Shown here one piece after another: positions 8,416 to 16,193 of a stretch of 26,455 nt of DNA. Below the pieces are notes generated by a model. The model saw only the letters and a program-made list of their open reading frames with translations. It searched no databases and was not told the origin of the DNA. Origin of the DNA: an uncultured Lachnospiraceae bacterium (GTDB lineage: Bacteria; Bacillota; Clostridia; Lachnospirales; Lachnospiraceae); NCBI GenBank assembly GCA_910586025.1, contig CAJUIO010000045.1, forward strand, positions 1,264 to 27,718, written 5' to 3'. How positions within the stretch are numbered: position 1 is the first letter of the stretch; every line of letters begins with the position of its first letter. The translations under genes and the position numbers were made by a program.

Positions 8416-9550
8416 TCTCTGCCACCTCTCCTTTCCGCACCTGCTCCGCCAGCGCCCTGCGCCTTCTGCGTTTTCGCACAAAACGGTAAACCGCCCTGAG
8501 TCTGCCAAACAGAAGATCCCTGATCCATTCTGCGAGAAAGCCTGCCGCAAACAGCGCCAGGACACAGAACGCAAGCTCCGCAAGAAGCATGGGAACGCCG
8601 CCCTTCGCCGTGGGATTCACAATATTCTTCAGATAAGGATACCACAGATGCCGCAGATCCGGATGCTCATGGAGCAGATAAATTCCAAAGCTGTAGCTAC
8701 CCAGCTTTCTTATGATATCCGCTTTCCAGCCCTCCTTGATCCCGATCCCCAGGAATCCGTAAAACAGTCCCACCGCCCCAACCAGACAGAGGACGAAATT
8801 ATAATGGAAGGGAACCGTGAAATAATATGCCGCTCCCGGCAGTACAGGAAGCGCATACCACAGCCCCAGAGTCATCCCAAATATCAGGGCACATCCGCCC
8901 GTATAAAGTGCCCAGCCGAAGCTCTTTAATTTCTCCGGGCCATAGAGCCGCAGATAAGAGGCGGTCAGGTACACGCAGACAAACCAGATCAGGTCATAGC
9001 CGTAACGGTCTGTGGCAAGATGAACCGGGCAGACGCTCTTGATGCCGCAAAACAGGAGAAGCAGGAATAAGAGAATCCTTTTCATCTGGGAGCCCGAAAG
9101 CTTTTCCGATGCCGCATTCAATACGGGCTGCAAAAGCATGAGGCCGAAAAAGGAGGTTGCAAACCAGTAGCTCTCCGTCTCGATCGGCAGCAGATACTGA
9201 ATCAGTCCGTACACTCCCATCTCGGTAAGTAGGATGGGAGTGCCCAGCACCGTCAGAACCGCAGGAATCAGGAGGGAATAAAACCAGATCTGCATCAGGA
9301 AAAGCAGGATTCTGGCGATTCGAAATTCCCTTTTCTCCCCGAAATAACCGCTGACAAACACATAGGCATTGACCGCCACGATGCAGAAGGCCTCCAGGAA
9401 GGTCCCGAGGAACTGCTCTGCGGGCGCGTCAGAGAGCCGGTCCGCCGAAAGCATGCTGCCCGATTCCCGCAGAAAATGCATGGTAACTACCATCACCATG
9501 GCCAGAATCCTCAATAATTCAATGCTTGCAACTCGTTTCTTCCTTCCCAC
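8408..9550 (-). CDS. Acyltransferase family 3 membrane protein (OafA/WecH-like)
   Basis: About 380 residues with around ten membrane spans. The start, KRVASIELLRILAMVMVVTMH, is the classic acyltransferase-3 N-terminus: basic residues, then a first helix with the RI/H pattern in which the His is thought to be catalytic. Family members O- or N-acylate (usually acetylate) glycans or lipids at the membrane. Here the likely substrate is the glycan made by this operon. The start is a GTG at 9550 with AAGGA seven bases upstream; an open frame runs back to 9616 but lies inside the ABC gene and lacks family sequence. Only 14 bases separate it from the ABC gene's stop. Confidence 0.87.
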   Translation of the reverse strand: MGRKKRVASIELLRILAMVMVVTMHFLRESGSMLSADRLSDAPAEQFLGTFLEAFCIVAVNAYVFVSGYFGEKREFRIARILLFLMQIWFYSLLIPAVLTVLGTPILLTEMGVYGLIQYLLPIETESYWFATSFFGLMLLQPVLNAASEKLSGSQMKRILLFLLLLFCGIKSVCPVHLATDRYGYDLIWFVCVYLTASYLRLYGPEKLKSFGWALYTGGCALIFGMTLGLWYALPVLPGAAYYFTVPFHYNFVLCLVGAVGLFYGFLGIGIKEGWKADIIRKLGSYSFGIYLLHEHPDLRHLWYPYLKNIVNPTAKGGVPMLLAELAFCVLALFAAGFLAEWIRDLLFGRLRAVYRFVRKRRRRRALAEQVRKGEVAENE

Positions 9551-9564
9551 AGCCCGTTCCTTTC

Positions 9565-11322
9565 TCAGCGCTCCCTCTTTGCCCTGCCGTTCTCCACACG
9601 ATATACCATATCGCATTTTTCAATGGTCTGCAGACGGTGCGCAATGATGATCAGCGTCTTTCTTCCATGCAGTCTGTTGATGGAATCCATAATTGCCGCC
9701 TCCGTCTCATTGTCCAGGGCCGAGGTAGCCTCGTCAAGAACCAGTACCTCCGGATCCTCAAACAGCGCCCTTGCGATCCCGATCCTCTGCCTCTGTCCGC
9801 CTGAAATCCGGATTCCCCTCTCTCCGATCCCGGTGTCAAGCCCTTCCGGAAGGCCCCTGACAAACTCGTCCAATTGGGCCTCTCCAAGGGCCCGCCATAC
9901 CTTCTCGTCGTCAATCTCCTCATCCGCATACCCGAAAGCCACATTCTTCCGGATAGTGGAATCAATCATAAAGATAGTCTGGGGAATATAGCCGATATTC
10001 TTCAGCCAGGATCTGTAATGCTCCCTGACCTCCATGCCGTCCGCCAGAATCTGCCCGCTGCGCAGCCGCAGCAGTCCCAGCAGAATATCCACTACCGTGG
10101 TTTTGCCGGCTCCGGAGGTTCCCACAATTCCCACACTCTTTCCGATGGGGATCTCCATATCCGCATGATCAAAAATCAGCACCTCCGAATTGGGGTACTT
10201 ATATACGATATCCCGAAGCTCGATCTTATCCCGGATTTCCAGCTTCTCCACCTCCCGGATCTCCCGGTAGGCCTCCTCGTCATAATTGATGCTCTCATCC
10301 CGGATCTCCTCCTGCAGATTGTCCGAGACTCCCATAAAGAAGGGCTCGAAATAGGAAATGGAGGTCAGATGATTGTTAATCCGGTTGGCACAGGGAATCA
10401 GTCTCATGGCCGCAACCGCAAGAATTCCCAGCTGAGGCATGATATTCTCAATATTACCGCCCCGCAGCATACTGATCATCACATACAAAATCATTCCCGC
10501 AATCGCCACTGTCTCGATCAGAAGCCTCGGGGTCGCATTATACAGATTATAGCGCTGAACCGCTCCCACATACCCTGCCCCGCATTTGGCATATTCGTTG
10601 ATAAAATAGCTCTCCCTGTTTGCGATCTTGATCTCCTTGATCCCCATCACCGACTGGTCAATCCACTTGTAAAGCCCGCTGTAGTAATCCTGATTTTCCT
10701 CCCCGGCACGGCGCATGATGGGCTTTAACACGCACTTTATGATCAGAAGGGCCGTCACAAGCAGTACGGCCACCGTAATGCTCATCCAAACATCCGTCAC
10801 AAGACTCACAACAACCAGACAGACAAAGACAATCCCCTCACTTACCAGCTGCAGCAGGGATAGAATCAGGCCGTACATATTGTTCACATCCGAGGTGATG
10901 CTCCTCTGGATCACGGAGGTATCCGCATTCAGATAGTATTCATAGGGCCTGAGCATAAAATTGATCATCATCCTTCTGGATGTGGCAAACTGGTTGGTAT
11001 AGACAAACTTAAGCTGCACCTTCTGCTGGAAAAACAGAAAAATGTTTTTGAGGGCAAATATCACGACAAGCCCTGTCATCACCACCACCATGAGACTTCT
11101 GGTATCCCCGTAGTCTATGCGGAAAATATCGCAGATAATCTGCAGATACCAGCTGTCCTCCACGGCATCCGGAGTCATGACCACCTTCACCACGGGATAG
11201 ATCATGGAAACGCCCAGCGTTTCCAGCACGGCTCCTATGAGCATCAAAAACACGAGAAGAATCATCTTTTTCTTCTGTTTTTTATCCAGCAGGATCATTA
11301 ATTTTTTATATATTTTCCTCAT
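9565..11322 (-). CDS. ABC transporter, fused permease-ATPase, PglK/MsbA-like lipid-linked oligosaccharide flippase
   Basis: A half-transporter of 585 residues. The membrane domain covers about 20-320 and opens with IGAVLETLGVSMIYPVV, reminiscent of PglK-type flippases. The ATPase domain has Walker A GTSGAGKTT (401-409), Q-loop near 448, signature ISGGQ (506-510), Walker B with DEATSALD (530-537) and the switch His at 562, so it should be active as a homodimer. PglK flips lipid-linked oligosaccharides outward. As first gene of an operon with a GT2, GT-C-like proteins and sugar-modifying enzymes, it probably exports the finished lipid-linked unit. A drug or peptide exporter is less likely. The ATG at 11322 has only a weak GGGTGA far upstream. 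A candidate promoter lies at 11351-11380. Confidence 0.88.
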   Translation of the reverse strand: MRKIYKKLMILLDKKQKKKMILLVFLMLIGAVLETLGVSMIYPVVKVVMTPDAVEDSWYLQIICDIFRIDYGDTRSLMVVVMTGLVVIFALKNIFLFFQQKVQLKFVYTNQFATSRRMMINFMLRPYEYYLNADTSVIQRSITSDVNNMYGLILSLLQLVSEGIVFVCLVVVSLVTDVWMSITVAVLLVTALLIIKCVLKPIMRRAGEENQDYYSGLYKWIDQSVMGIKEIKIANRESYFINEYAKCGAGYVGAVQRYNLYNATPRLLIETVAIAGMILYVMISMLRGGNIENIMPQLGILAVAAMRLIPCANRINNHLTSISYFEPFFMGVSDNLQEEIRDESINYDEEAYREIREVEKLEIRDKIELRDIVYKYPNSEVLIFDHADMEIPIGKSVGIVGTSGAGKTTVVDILLGLLRLRSGQILADGMEVREHYRSWLKNIGYIPQTIFMIDSTIRKNVAFGYADEEIDDEKVWRALGEAQLDEFVRGLPEGLDTGIGERGIRISGGQRQRIGIARALFEDPEVLVLDEATSALDNETEAAIMDSINRLHGRKTLIIIAHRLQTIEKCDMVYRVENGRAKRER

Positions 11323-11350
11323 CTATATTTTTTCACCCGATTTTGTTTTT

Positions 11351-11380
11351 ATTTTACAGGGTAAAGAACAAAGCGGGCAA
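11351..11380 (-). promoter_or_regulatory. Candidate promoter of the eight-gene glycan operon
   Basis: On the minus strand, TTGCCC (11375-11380) and TAAAAT (11351-11356, preceded by TG) are 18 bases apart. This would start transcription some 20 bases before the ABC gene. The -35 match is modest, so this is a proposal only. Confidence 0.35.
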
Positions 11381-11399
11381 GCCCACATCATCTCCCCTG

Positions 11400-11534
11400 C
11401 CTCTCAATCTTGAGGGGCTTGGACACTTTGCTGCGCCGGATGTTTCCACGTGCATCCGTGCGCATAAGGTTTTTGTTTCATAGGAAAGACATATTCTTTA
11501 TCACTCCGCAGCGACAAGGTCTTTCCTATGAAAC
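11400..11534. repeat. Hairpin-rich intergenic block, including a 17-bp perfect inverted repeat
   Basis: The 322-base gap between the ABC gene and the Rpn pseudogene holds no gene. Besides the candidate promoter and a terminator it has three palindromes. One is a short near-perfect stem around 11403-11420. The second pairs 11433-11442 with 11453-11463 (GCGC plus CGGATG, one bulge). The third is a perfect 17-bp repeat, 11474-11490 against 11519-11535, with a 28-base spacer. All lie upstream of the proposed start of transcription, so they may be protein-binding sites, a relic of a mobile element, or part of an undetected RNA. Confidence 0.6.
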
Positions 11535-11577
11535 ACGAAAAGCTCTGACATTTACTGGCATCAGCAAATGTCAGAGC
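11531..11577 (-). terminator. Intrinsic terminator downstream of the Rpn pseudogene
   Basis: A perfect 12-bp stem (11542-11553 with 11566-11577, GCTCTGACATTT type) encloses a 12-base loop. On the minus strand it is followed by the T-rich TTTTCGTGTTT. It lies some 70 bases past the stop of the Rpn remnant and would keep that transcript out of the ABC operon. Confidence 0.7.
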
Positions 11578-11644
11578 CTTTGAACCCCAACATCACTTAA
11601 ATGTTAGTATAACAAACTTTGCGTTTCCGGGCAAGGAAAGATGC

Positions 11645-12440
11645 CTATTTAGTGTTCCATTTCTTTAACTGTTCCTTTGCCCTTTGATATTCCTCCACTG
11701 TGGTTCCCAGCCCCTCACACGCTTTTTTCAGATCTATTTTGAAGTTTTTACTGGCCTCCTCCACATTTCTTATCAGAGTCTCTGCCGCACCCTCTTCCCT
11801 TCCTTCGACTCTTCCCTCTTCTCTTCCTTCAGCCCTTCCGTCCTCCCGCTCCAGGGCCTTCTCCTCCCACGCCTGCATATACTTCACTCCCATCCTCTCC
11901 GATTCCTTCACATTCCGGACATTCCTGTGTATCAGCTTGATCCTCTCGCTGGCCGTGTTTTCCGCCATCTCATCCGTCGTTTCCGTGATGTACCTCATAA
12001 AGTCCAGAAACTCCCCGGAAAACCCCTCCGGGTTCCCGCCCTTTGTATTGATGAACACCCGCACCGCACCATCCTCCAATTTCAGTTCCGGACACTCCCT
12101 GCACATTCCCTCAAACGTGTATCGGTATAATCCCCTTCCGAAAATGTCAAAGGGCGCTATGAGTATAAAGCAGCTGTCGTTCAGCTGATTAAAATTCACG
12201 GTCCCCGGCTCCAGCAAAGACACGTCCAGCTGGGCCTGGTACAGCCGGCTCCTTTTCCGTCTCCGGCTTCTCCAGAAGACGGATCTCATCCTCCAGGAGA
12301 ATGCTTACCGCCGCCTGGTAAGCCTCCTTATCCTCCATAACCTCACTGAACAGGAACCTGTCCTCCAGATTCAGATCCTCCAGCTTCGTCATCACCGACT
12401 GCGGGAACCCGTCCTGACTCATTGCCGCACTGTTTTCCAT
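11645..12440 (-). pseudogene. Rpn/PD-(D/E)XK nuclease-family gene, internally deleted and frameshifted
   Basis: The 5' part (12440 down to about 12260) begins with a near-perfect AAGGAGG site and reads KLEDLNLEDRFLFSEVMEDK, then a LLEDEIRLLEKPETEKE segment, as in the Rpn family. The 3' part continues in another frame from RSRLYQAQLDVSLLEPGT through FDIFGRGLYRYTFEG to the usual Arg/Glu/Gly-rich tail (EGREEG repeats) and ends at 11645. Full-length relatives have the PD-(D/E)XK catalytic strands between these halves. Here that stretch is missing and the frame shifts at the junction, near 12245-12270. The product cannot be an active nuclease. Rpn proteins are linked to DNA cleavage and recombination and are sometimes annotated as transposases. 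A strong promoter and a terminator still frame the remnant. Confidence 0.82.
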
Positions 12441-12648
12441 ACATTTTCCTCCTTGCCGCAGGAAAATGCGTCCGCCATTCGGGCACCGCCGCACACTTAA
12501 CCGTTTCCGGCTCTGCCTCCGGTATTCCGCATCTCCTGCTGTTTTGTTGTCTGTTGGGTTTTAAAAAGCAGGATTTCAAGAATATCAGAACAGATCTTTC
12601 AGATGCGGCGGAAAAACCACCGCAATAGAAATCGTTTGCTTTTGACTG

Positions 12649-12677
12649 ATTATAGCACGGTCTTAATTGTTTTTCAA
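12649..12677 (-). promoter_or_regulatory. Sigma-A-type promoter of the Rpn remnant
   Basis: On the minus strand TTGAAA (12672-12677) and TATAAT (12649-12654) are exactly 17 bases apart, with an extended TGC before the -10. Transcription would begin near 12642, giving a leader of about 200 bases. Confidence 0.75.
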
Positions 12678-12701
12678 GAAAGATTTGCTTTTCCTTTGAA
12701 A

Positions 12702-12730
12702 CTGACAGCCCCCAGAAATCATGCTATAAT
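12702..12730 (+). promoter_or_regulatory. Orphan promoter facing right
   Basis: CTGACA (12702-12707) and TATAAT (12725-12730) are 17 bases apart, again with an extended TGC before the -10. No plus-strand gene follows; the next gene, the hydrolase, is on the other strand and ends at 12858. Confidence 0.5.
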
Positions 12731-12857
12731 GTCCACAGAGGATAACACAAAAAGATTTGGGCTCAGATGAAGGATGTGGATTCTTTTCCACAGGACGGGC
12801 TTAAAAAACCCCCTCCTTCCTTCCCATAAGGGAGACAATGTTTTATAGGTTACATCT

Positions 12858-13808
12858 TTACGGATATGACAAAAATTCAAATATCTTTTCGCTTATCACT
12901 TGATATTCAAAATCATGAATATAATGTGGGCAGTCTAATTCTATCATTTTACTATTTGCAATATTTGCGATATATTCTTTTTGACAGCTTCGCCATGTTT
13001 CTTTGTCCCAGCCTGTCCCCTCGCCATTCGATACAAACAGAAGCATTGGAACTTGTGGTATATTATCCGATTCAACTTTCCGTGCATTTTCCTTAATACT
13101 TTTTACTTCATTTAGCATTGTTATTGTTGCTGTTCGATTATAGAAAACTGCTTTATATATCTCTTTTTCCTTGTCAGATAGAGTGCCATTTGTTATTGCG
13201 TCACTATCAGACACACCCGGCAGTAATCTCGTTATTCCAATAGCAGATGCAAACTGACTTAATTTAAGCATGGTCATATTGATATTATAATCTTGATATG
13301 ATTTGGGAACTGCCATATCAAGACCTATGATGGCCAATACTTCTTCGGGATATTGTTGCGCCCAATATAATGCTTCAATCCCTGACATAGAATGCGGACA
13401 AAGGATATAGGGTGCTTCGATACCTGCCGCCTTTAGAGCAGCCCTTGTGTCTGCTAATATGGATTCAATTCCTCTTTTTTTGTCAACGACATCACTGAAA
13501 CCATATCCGAATTTCTCTACAACTACAATTCGATATTTATCGCTTAATAGTGAGTAAAGAGATTTGAAATCCAATATGGGAGAACAGGTTCCACCACCAG
13601 ACATAAATACAAGTGTTTTTTCGCCGCTTCCCTCAATATATACACTCATGTTATGCCCGTCAATTTCTACCATTGTACTGATAGGTAAAAGCAACTTTTG
13701 TTCCTTATTTAAGTGAATTTTATGATTTATATATATTACAAGCAGTAAAACAAATGTAATTATAGCAATCGCTAATAAAATCTTCATTGTTTTCTTCACT
13801 TTCGTCAT
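12858..13808 (-). CDS. Membrane-anchored alpha/beta hydrolase
   Basis: About 316 residues. Residues 8-27 are one hydrophobic anchor, so the domain should face outward. It follows the alpha/beta hydrolase plan: the oxyanion loop MSGGGT (69-74), the FGYGFSD segment (100-106), the nucleophile elbow PHSMSG with Ser140 (a variant of GHSxG with Pro and Ser in place of Gly), and a late CPHYIH with the likely catalytic His295. Substrate unknown: a peptidase or esterase of proline-iminopeptidase type is possible. The ATG at 13808 has AAGGA seven bases upstream; the in-frame extension to 13835 is not needed. The gene is clearly richer in A and T than the glycan genes around it, which suggests transfer from another genome. 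Confidence 0.85.
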   Translation of the reverse strand: MTKVKKTMKILLAIAIITFVLLLVIYINHKIHLNKEQKLLLPISTMVEIDGHNMSVYIEGSGEKTLVFMSGGGTCSPILDFKSLYSLLSDKYRIVVVEKFGYGFSDVVDKKRGIESILADTRAALKAAGIEAPYILCPHSMSGIEALYWAQQYPEEVLAIIGLDMAVPKSYQDYNINMTMLKLSQFASAIGITRLLPGVSDSDAITNGTLSDKEKEIYKAVFYNRTATITMLNEVKSIKENARKVESDNIPQVPMLLFVSNGEGTGWDKETWRSCQKEYIANIANSKMIELDCPHYIHDFEYQVISEKIFEFLSYP

Positions 13809-13824
13809 ATTTTTTCCTTCCTCT

Positions 13825-13995
13825 GTTGAGACCAAGTGTAAATCTGTTAAACATCAGTTCCGGCCAACCTTCACCTGACTCGATACCGAAATACTCTACA
13901 TCTTGGTGTTTTGGAATGTTTGCAAATTCATGGACATAAAAATCCTTTGCAATCAGCGGAAAGTCTTCCCTCATCTCTTCATTTATAAAAAAGTC
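13825..13995 (-). pseudogene. Fragment of an unidentified gene ahead of the hydrolase
   Basis: An open frame starting at the ATG at 13974 (open back to about 14010) gives some 50 protein-like residues, including DFYVHEFANIPKHQDVEYFG and ESGEGWPELMFNRF. It then runs into the hydrolase ribosome site and becomes an out-of-frame reading of that gene. It lacks a clear ribosome site. It looks like a truncated leftover of a gene that once preceded the hydrolase, AT-rich like the latter. I do not recognise the family. Confidence 0.3.
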
Positions 13996-14106
13996 AACCC
14001 GTCATGAGTTATCTTTTAATTTTTGTCCAGAATCCTCACAGAACTGATTCAGCGCACGGACTGCCAGCGCCGGAACACCAACCGCACTGCCGGAAAAGCT
14101 TCAACC

Positions 14107-16185
14107 TCACTCATCCTCCGGCGGCGGAAGCTCCTGCCACACCGCATAGAAGCTCATATCCTCATACACGGGCTTATACTCGTCATAAGGCACATCATGG
14201 CTCTCCGAAAACCACCCCGCAAAAAGCGAATTGTATTTCACCGGAACCGGTTCATGGCCCGCTGTCTGACCATCCTCTATATAAATGCGCTTCCAGGCCT
14301 CGCCGTCCACCACAAAGGTAACCGTGTGATAGGAAACCCCTGAAAGCCACACGTCATCCAGAAATTTCTTGCGGGCCTCAATATAATACTCAAGAGCCCT
14401 CAGATTATTTTCATAGCTCTCATAATACTGGTACCTGTTTTCCAGATTCTCCCATCTGATACTGTCAAGGCGCACGGCCTGCTCCACCTCCCGGGACATA
14501 CTCCGGATCCCCTCCTCAAGGAGCCAGTCGAGATATGGCGCAGCCTTCTGCTCGTAAAGCGTGGTCACCCGCTGATAAAAATCCTCCTTTTCGCAGAGCA
14601 TGGCAAAGAGCTCTGTTCCCAGCACATGATCATTCAGCTCGGTTATACCCATGGGATCCCCCACGATCCCGTCCAGACTGCAGTTCCCGAAGATCACGTC
14701 ATAATCCCACACGGGACCGGCAAAAATCCTGGTACTCACGGCATCCTCCGGCTTATAGAAAAAGCTGCTCGTGACACCTCCGTCATAATTCTTCGTGACC
14801 TCCTCCACTAGATACTTCTGTACAAAGGATTCCACGTCGATATACTCCGAGTAATGCTTTCCGCTCTTGCGATTGATCCCATCCTCCCATGCCAGGGCAT
14901 CCTGAAATTCCTGCATTCGGTCCGCAATGTAATTTACCTGATCCTCTGTGGCATACCTGGGGCTTTTCAACGCATAGGCATCCCCCCAGGACGTGACAAA
15001 ACCGCTGATCTCCTCCTCATAGCGAAAATCCAGCTCACGCTCAAAGAGATATCCGCCGGTGATGTCCGCCTCCTCCACCTGGGAATCCGTCCACTTGCGG
15101 CTGCCGTCCTCCGAGGTAATCACGGAAAGCTCCTCTAACTGCTGCGGAGTGTACACGGCCAGGCTTTTCTCCTCCATATCCCTGACAGCCACGCGGTTTT
15201 CCCCCACTTCCACCTTCTCGCAAAGATAGTACACACCGTAGTACACACCATTGCAGTACAGATCCACGGTTCTTCCCTGCGGCGTATAAGCCATTCCAAG
15301 GGCATCTGCAAGCCCGAACGCAAGCCTGTTTCGCAGCTTTGTCTCATCATAGCCGTCCGCCAGAAGATTCCAGCTTCTGTTCTCCCCGAATCCGAAAAGA
15401 TCCGCCTTTTCTTCCAGATTCAGCTGATAGGGCTTCTTGGAAAGCCCCCAGGTGGAATTTCCCCGGCCCCGGATACTTCCGACATTTCCCCGGCAGCAAA
15501 TCTCTCCCTTTTCATCCCAGAGAATCATCTCACCGGGCTCCTCGTTCCCCTTTTCCTCATCGATCCACTCCATGGACTCGGACTCCGTGAAAAGCGCAAG
15601 CACAGGAATAGCCGAGGACTGCATAAAAATCAGGGGCGCATGCAAAAGCTCCTCCCCTTCCCCGTCCCGCAGGACAAACTCATAGGCCTCCTCCCAGCGG
15701 ATTTCACGGATCACGTCCCCCTCATGGAAGCTCTCGCTTCCGATCATAACAGTGCCGCCATCCTGGATCTCGTCCACTCCAAGCTCCCATTCCCCGGCAA
15801 ATCCGGGCAGAAACACATAGCAGATTCCCTCCCCGCTGTGCCAGACGGAAGTCCGAAGCTCCCCGTCCCCGTTCTTGATGATAAAGGACACAGAGGGATG
15901 CTCCGCCTCACGGTCCGAAAGTACGTCACCCGATGCTCCTGCCTGCTTTCCCTCTTCTGACGGGCCTGCGTCTTTTGCAGAGTCCGCCATCCTGTCAAAG
16001 AGCGCCTCCGCCTTATCCTCCACATTTCCCAGGCTCTCCTCCTGCTGCAGAGAAGCCGTTTTTCTGTTGTATTCCTTCAGAATTTCCCGGAAGGGCATAT
16101 AGCAGAACAGTCCTGTTGTCAGCACGGTTCCCAGGATTGCCATTCCGGTCATCCATTTCCTGATTCGTTCCATATTATCCTTCAT
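14107..16185 (-). CDS. Membrane-anchored CotH-family kinase with C-terminal InlB B-repeat
   Basis: The 692-residue protein has an N-terminal signal anchor (about 9-30), a low-complexity linker, and a CotH domain from about 230 to 610. Visible motifs are GRGNSTW (240-246), KKPYQLNL (250-257), NLLADGYDETKLRNRLAF, EEVTKNYDGG (461-470) and PVWDYDVIFGN (491-501), matching the N/D residues of CotH active sites. Residues 620-685 resemble an InlB/Listeria-Bacteroides B-repeat ending in MSFYAVW, a cell-surface module. CotH is a protein kinase of spore-coat proteins in Bacillus; related clostridial proteins sit outside the membrane. It follows the GT52 gene with an 8-base gap, so both are probably one transcript. 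Start ATG at 16185; ATG at 16173 with AAGGA is an alternative. Confidence 0.88.
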   Translation of the reverse strand: MKDNMERIRKWMTGMAILGTVLTTGLFCYMPFREILKEYNRKTASLQQEESLGNVEDKAEALFDRMADSAKDAGPSEEGKQAGASGDVLSDREAEHPSVSFIIKNGDGELRTSVWHSGEGICYVFLPGFAGEWELGVDEIQDGGTVMIGSESFHEGDVIREIRWEEAYEFVLRDGEGEELLHAPLIFMQSSAIPVLALFTESESMEWIDEEKGNEEPGEMILWDEKGEICCRGNVGSIRGRGNSTWGLSKKPYQLNLEEKADLFGFGENRSWNLLADGYDETKLRNRLAFGLADALGMAYTPQGRTVDLYCNGVYYGVYYLCEKVEVGENRVAVRDMEEKSLAVYTPQQLEELSVITSEDGSRKWTDSQVEEADITGGYLFERELDFRYEEEISGFVTSWGDAYALKSPRYATEDQVNYIADRMQEFQDALAWEDGINRKSGKHYSEYIDVESFVQKYLVEEVTKNYDGGVTSSFFYKPEDAVSTRIFAGPVWDYDVIFGNCSLDGIVGDPMGITELNDHVLGTELFAMLCEKEDFYQRVTTLYEQKAAPYLDWLLEEGIRSMSREVEQAVRLDSIRWENLENRYQYYESYENNLRALEYYIEARKKFLDDVWLSGVSYHTVTFVVDGEAWKRIYIEDGQTAGHEPVPVKYNSLFAGWFSESHDVPYDEYKPVYEDMSFYAVWQELPPPEDE

Positions 16186-16193
16186 GTTTCCGC

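Larger units (their letters stand above)
12441..12857. other. Gene-free stretch with two outward-facing promoters
   Basis: Four hundred bases with no convincing coding sequence. It contains the 5' leader (about 200 bases) and promoter of the Rpn remnant, a separate plus-strand promoter at 12702-12730, a 6-bp hairpin (12775-12780 with 12787-12792), and a G-run followed by T6 on the minus strand (12803-12813) that could be a weak terminator for the hydrolase gene. A 20-codon frame starting at 12768 on the plus strand lacks a good ribosome site and is probably chance. Confidence 0.55.

Noticed and set aside
8416..8583. N-terminal extension of the GT-C-like gene at 6610-8415
   Set aside because: It is an out-of-frame reading of the acyltransferase 3' end; the ATG at 8415 has the better ribosome site.
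11810..11880. Tandem repeats in the minus-strand tail of the Rpn remnant, CRISPR-like at first sight
   Set aside because: They encode the Arg/Glu/Gly-rich EGREEG tail typical of the family; no spacers.
12768..12830. Twenty-codon plus-strand frame behind the orphan promoter
   Set aside because: No ribosome site at a suitable distance and a low-complexity Lys/Pro end; probably chance.
14041..14106. Terminator for the CotH gene
   Set aside because: GC-rich partial pairings exist but there is no clean stem or T-run.
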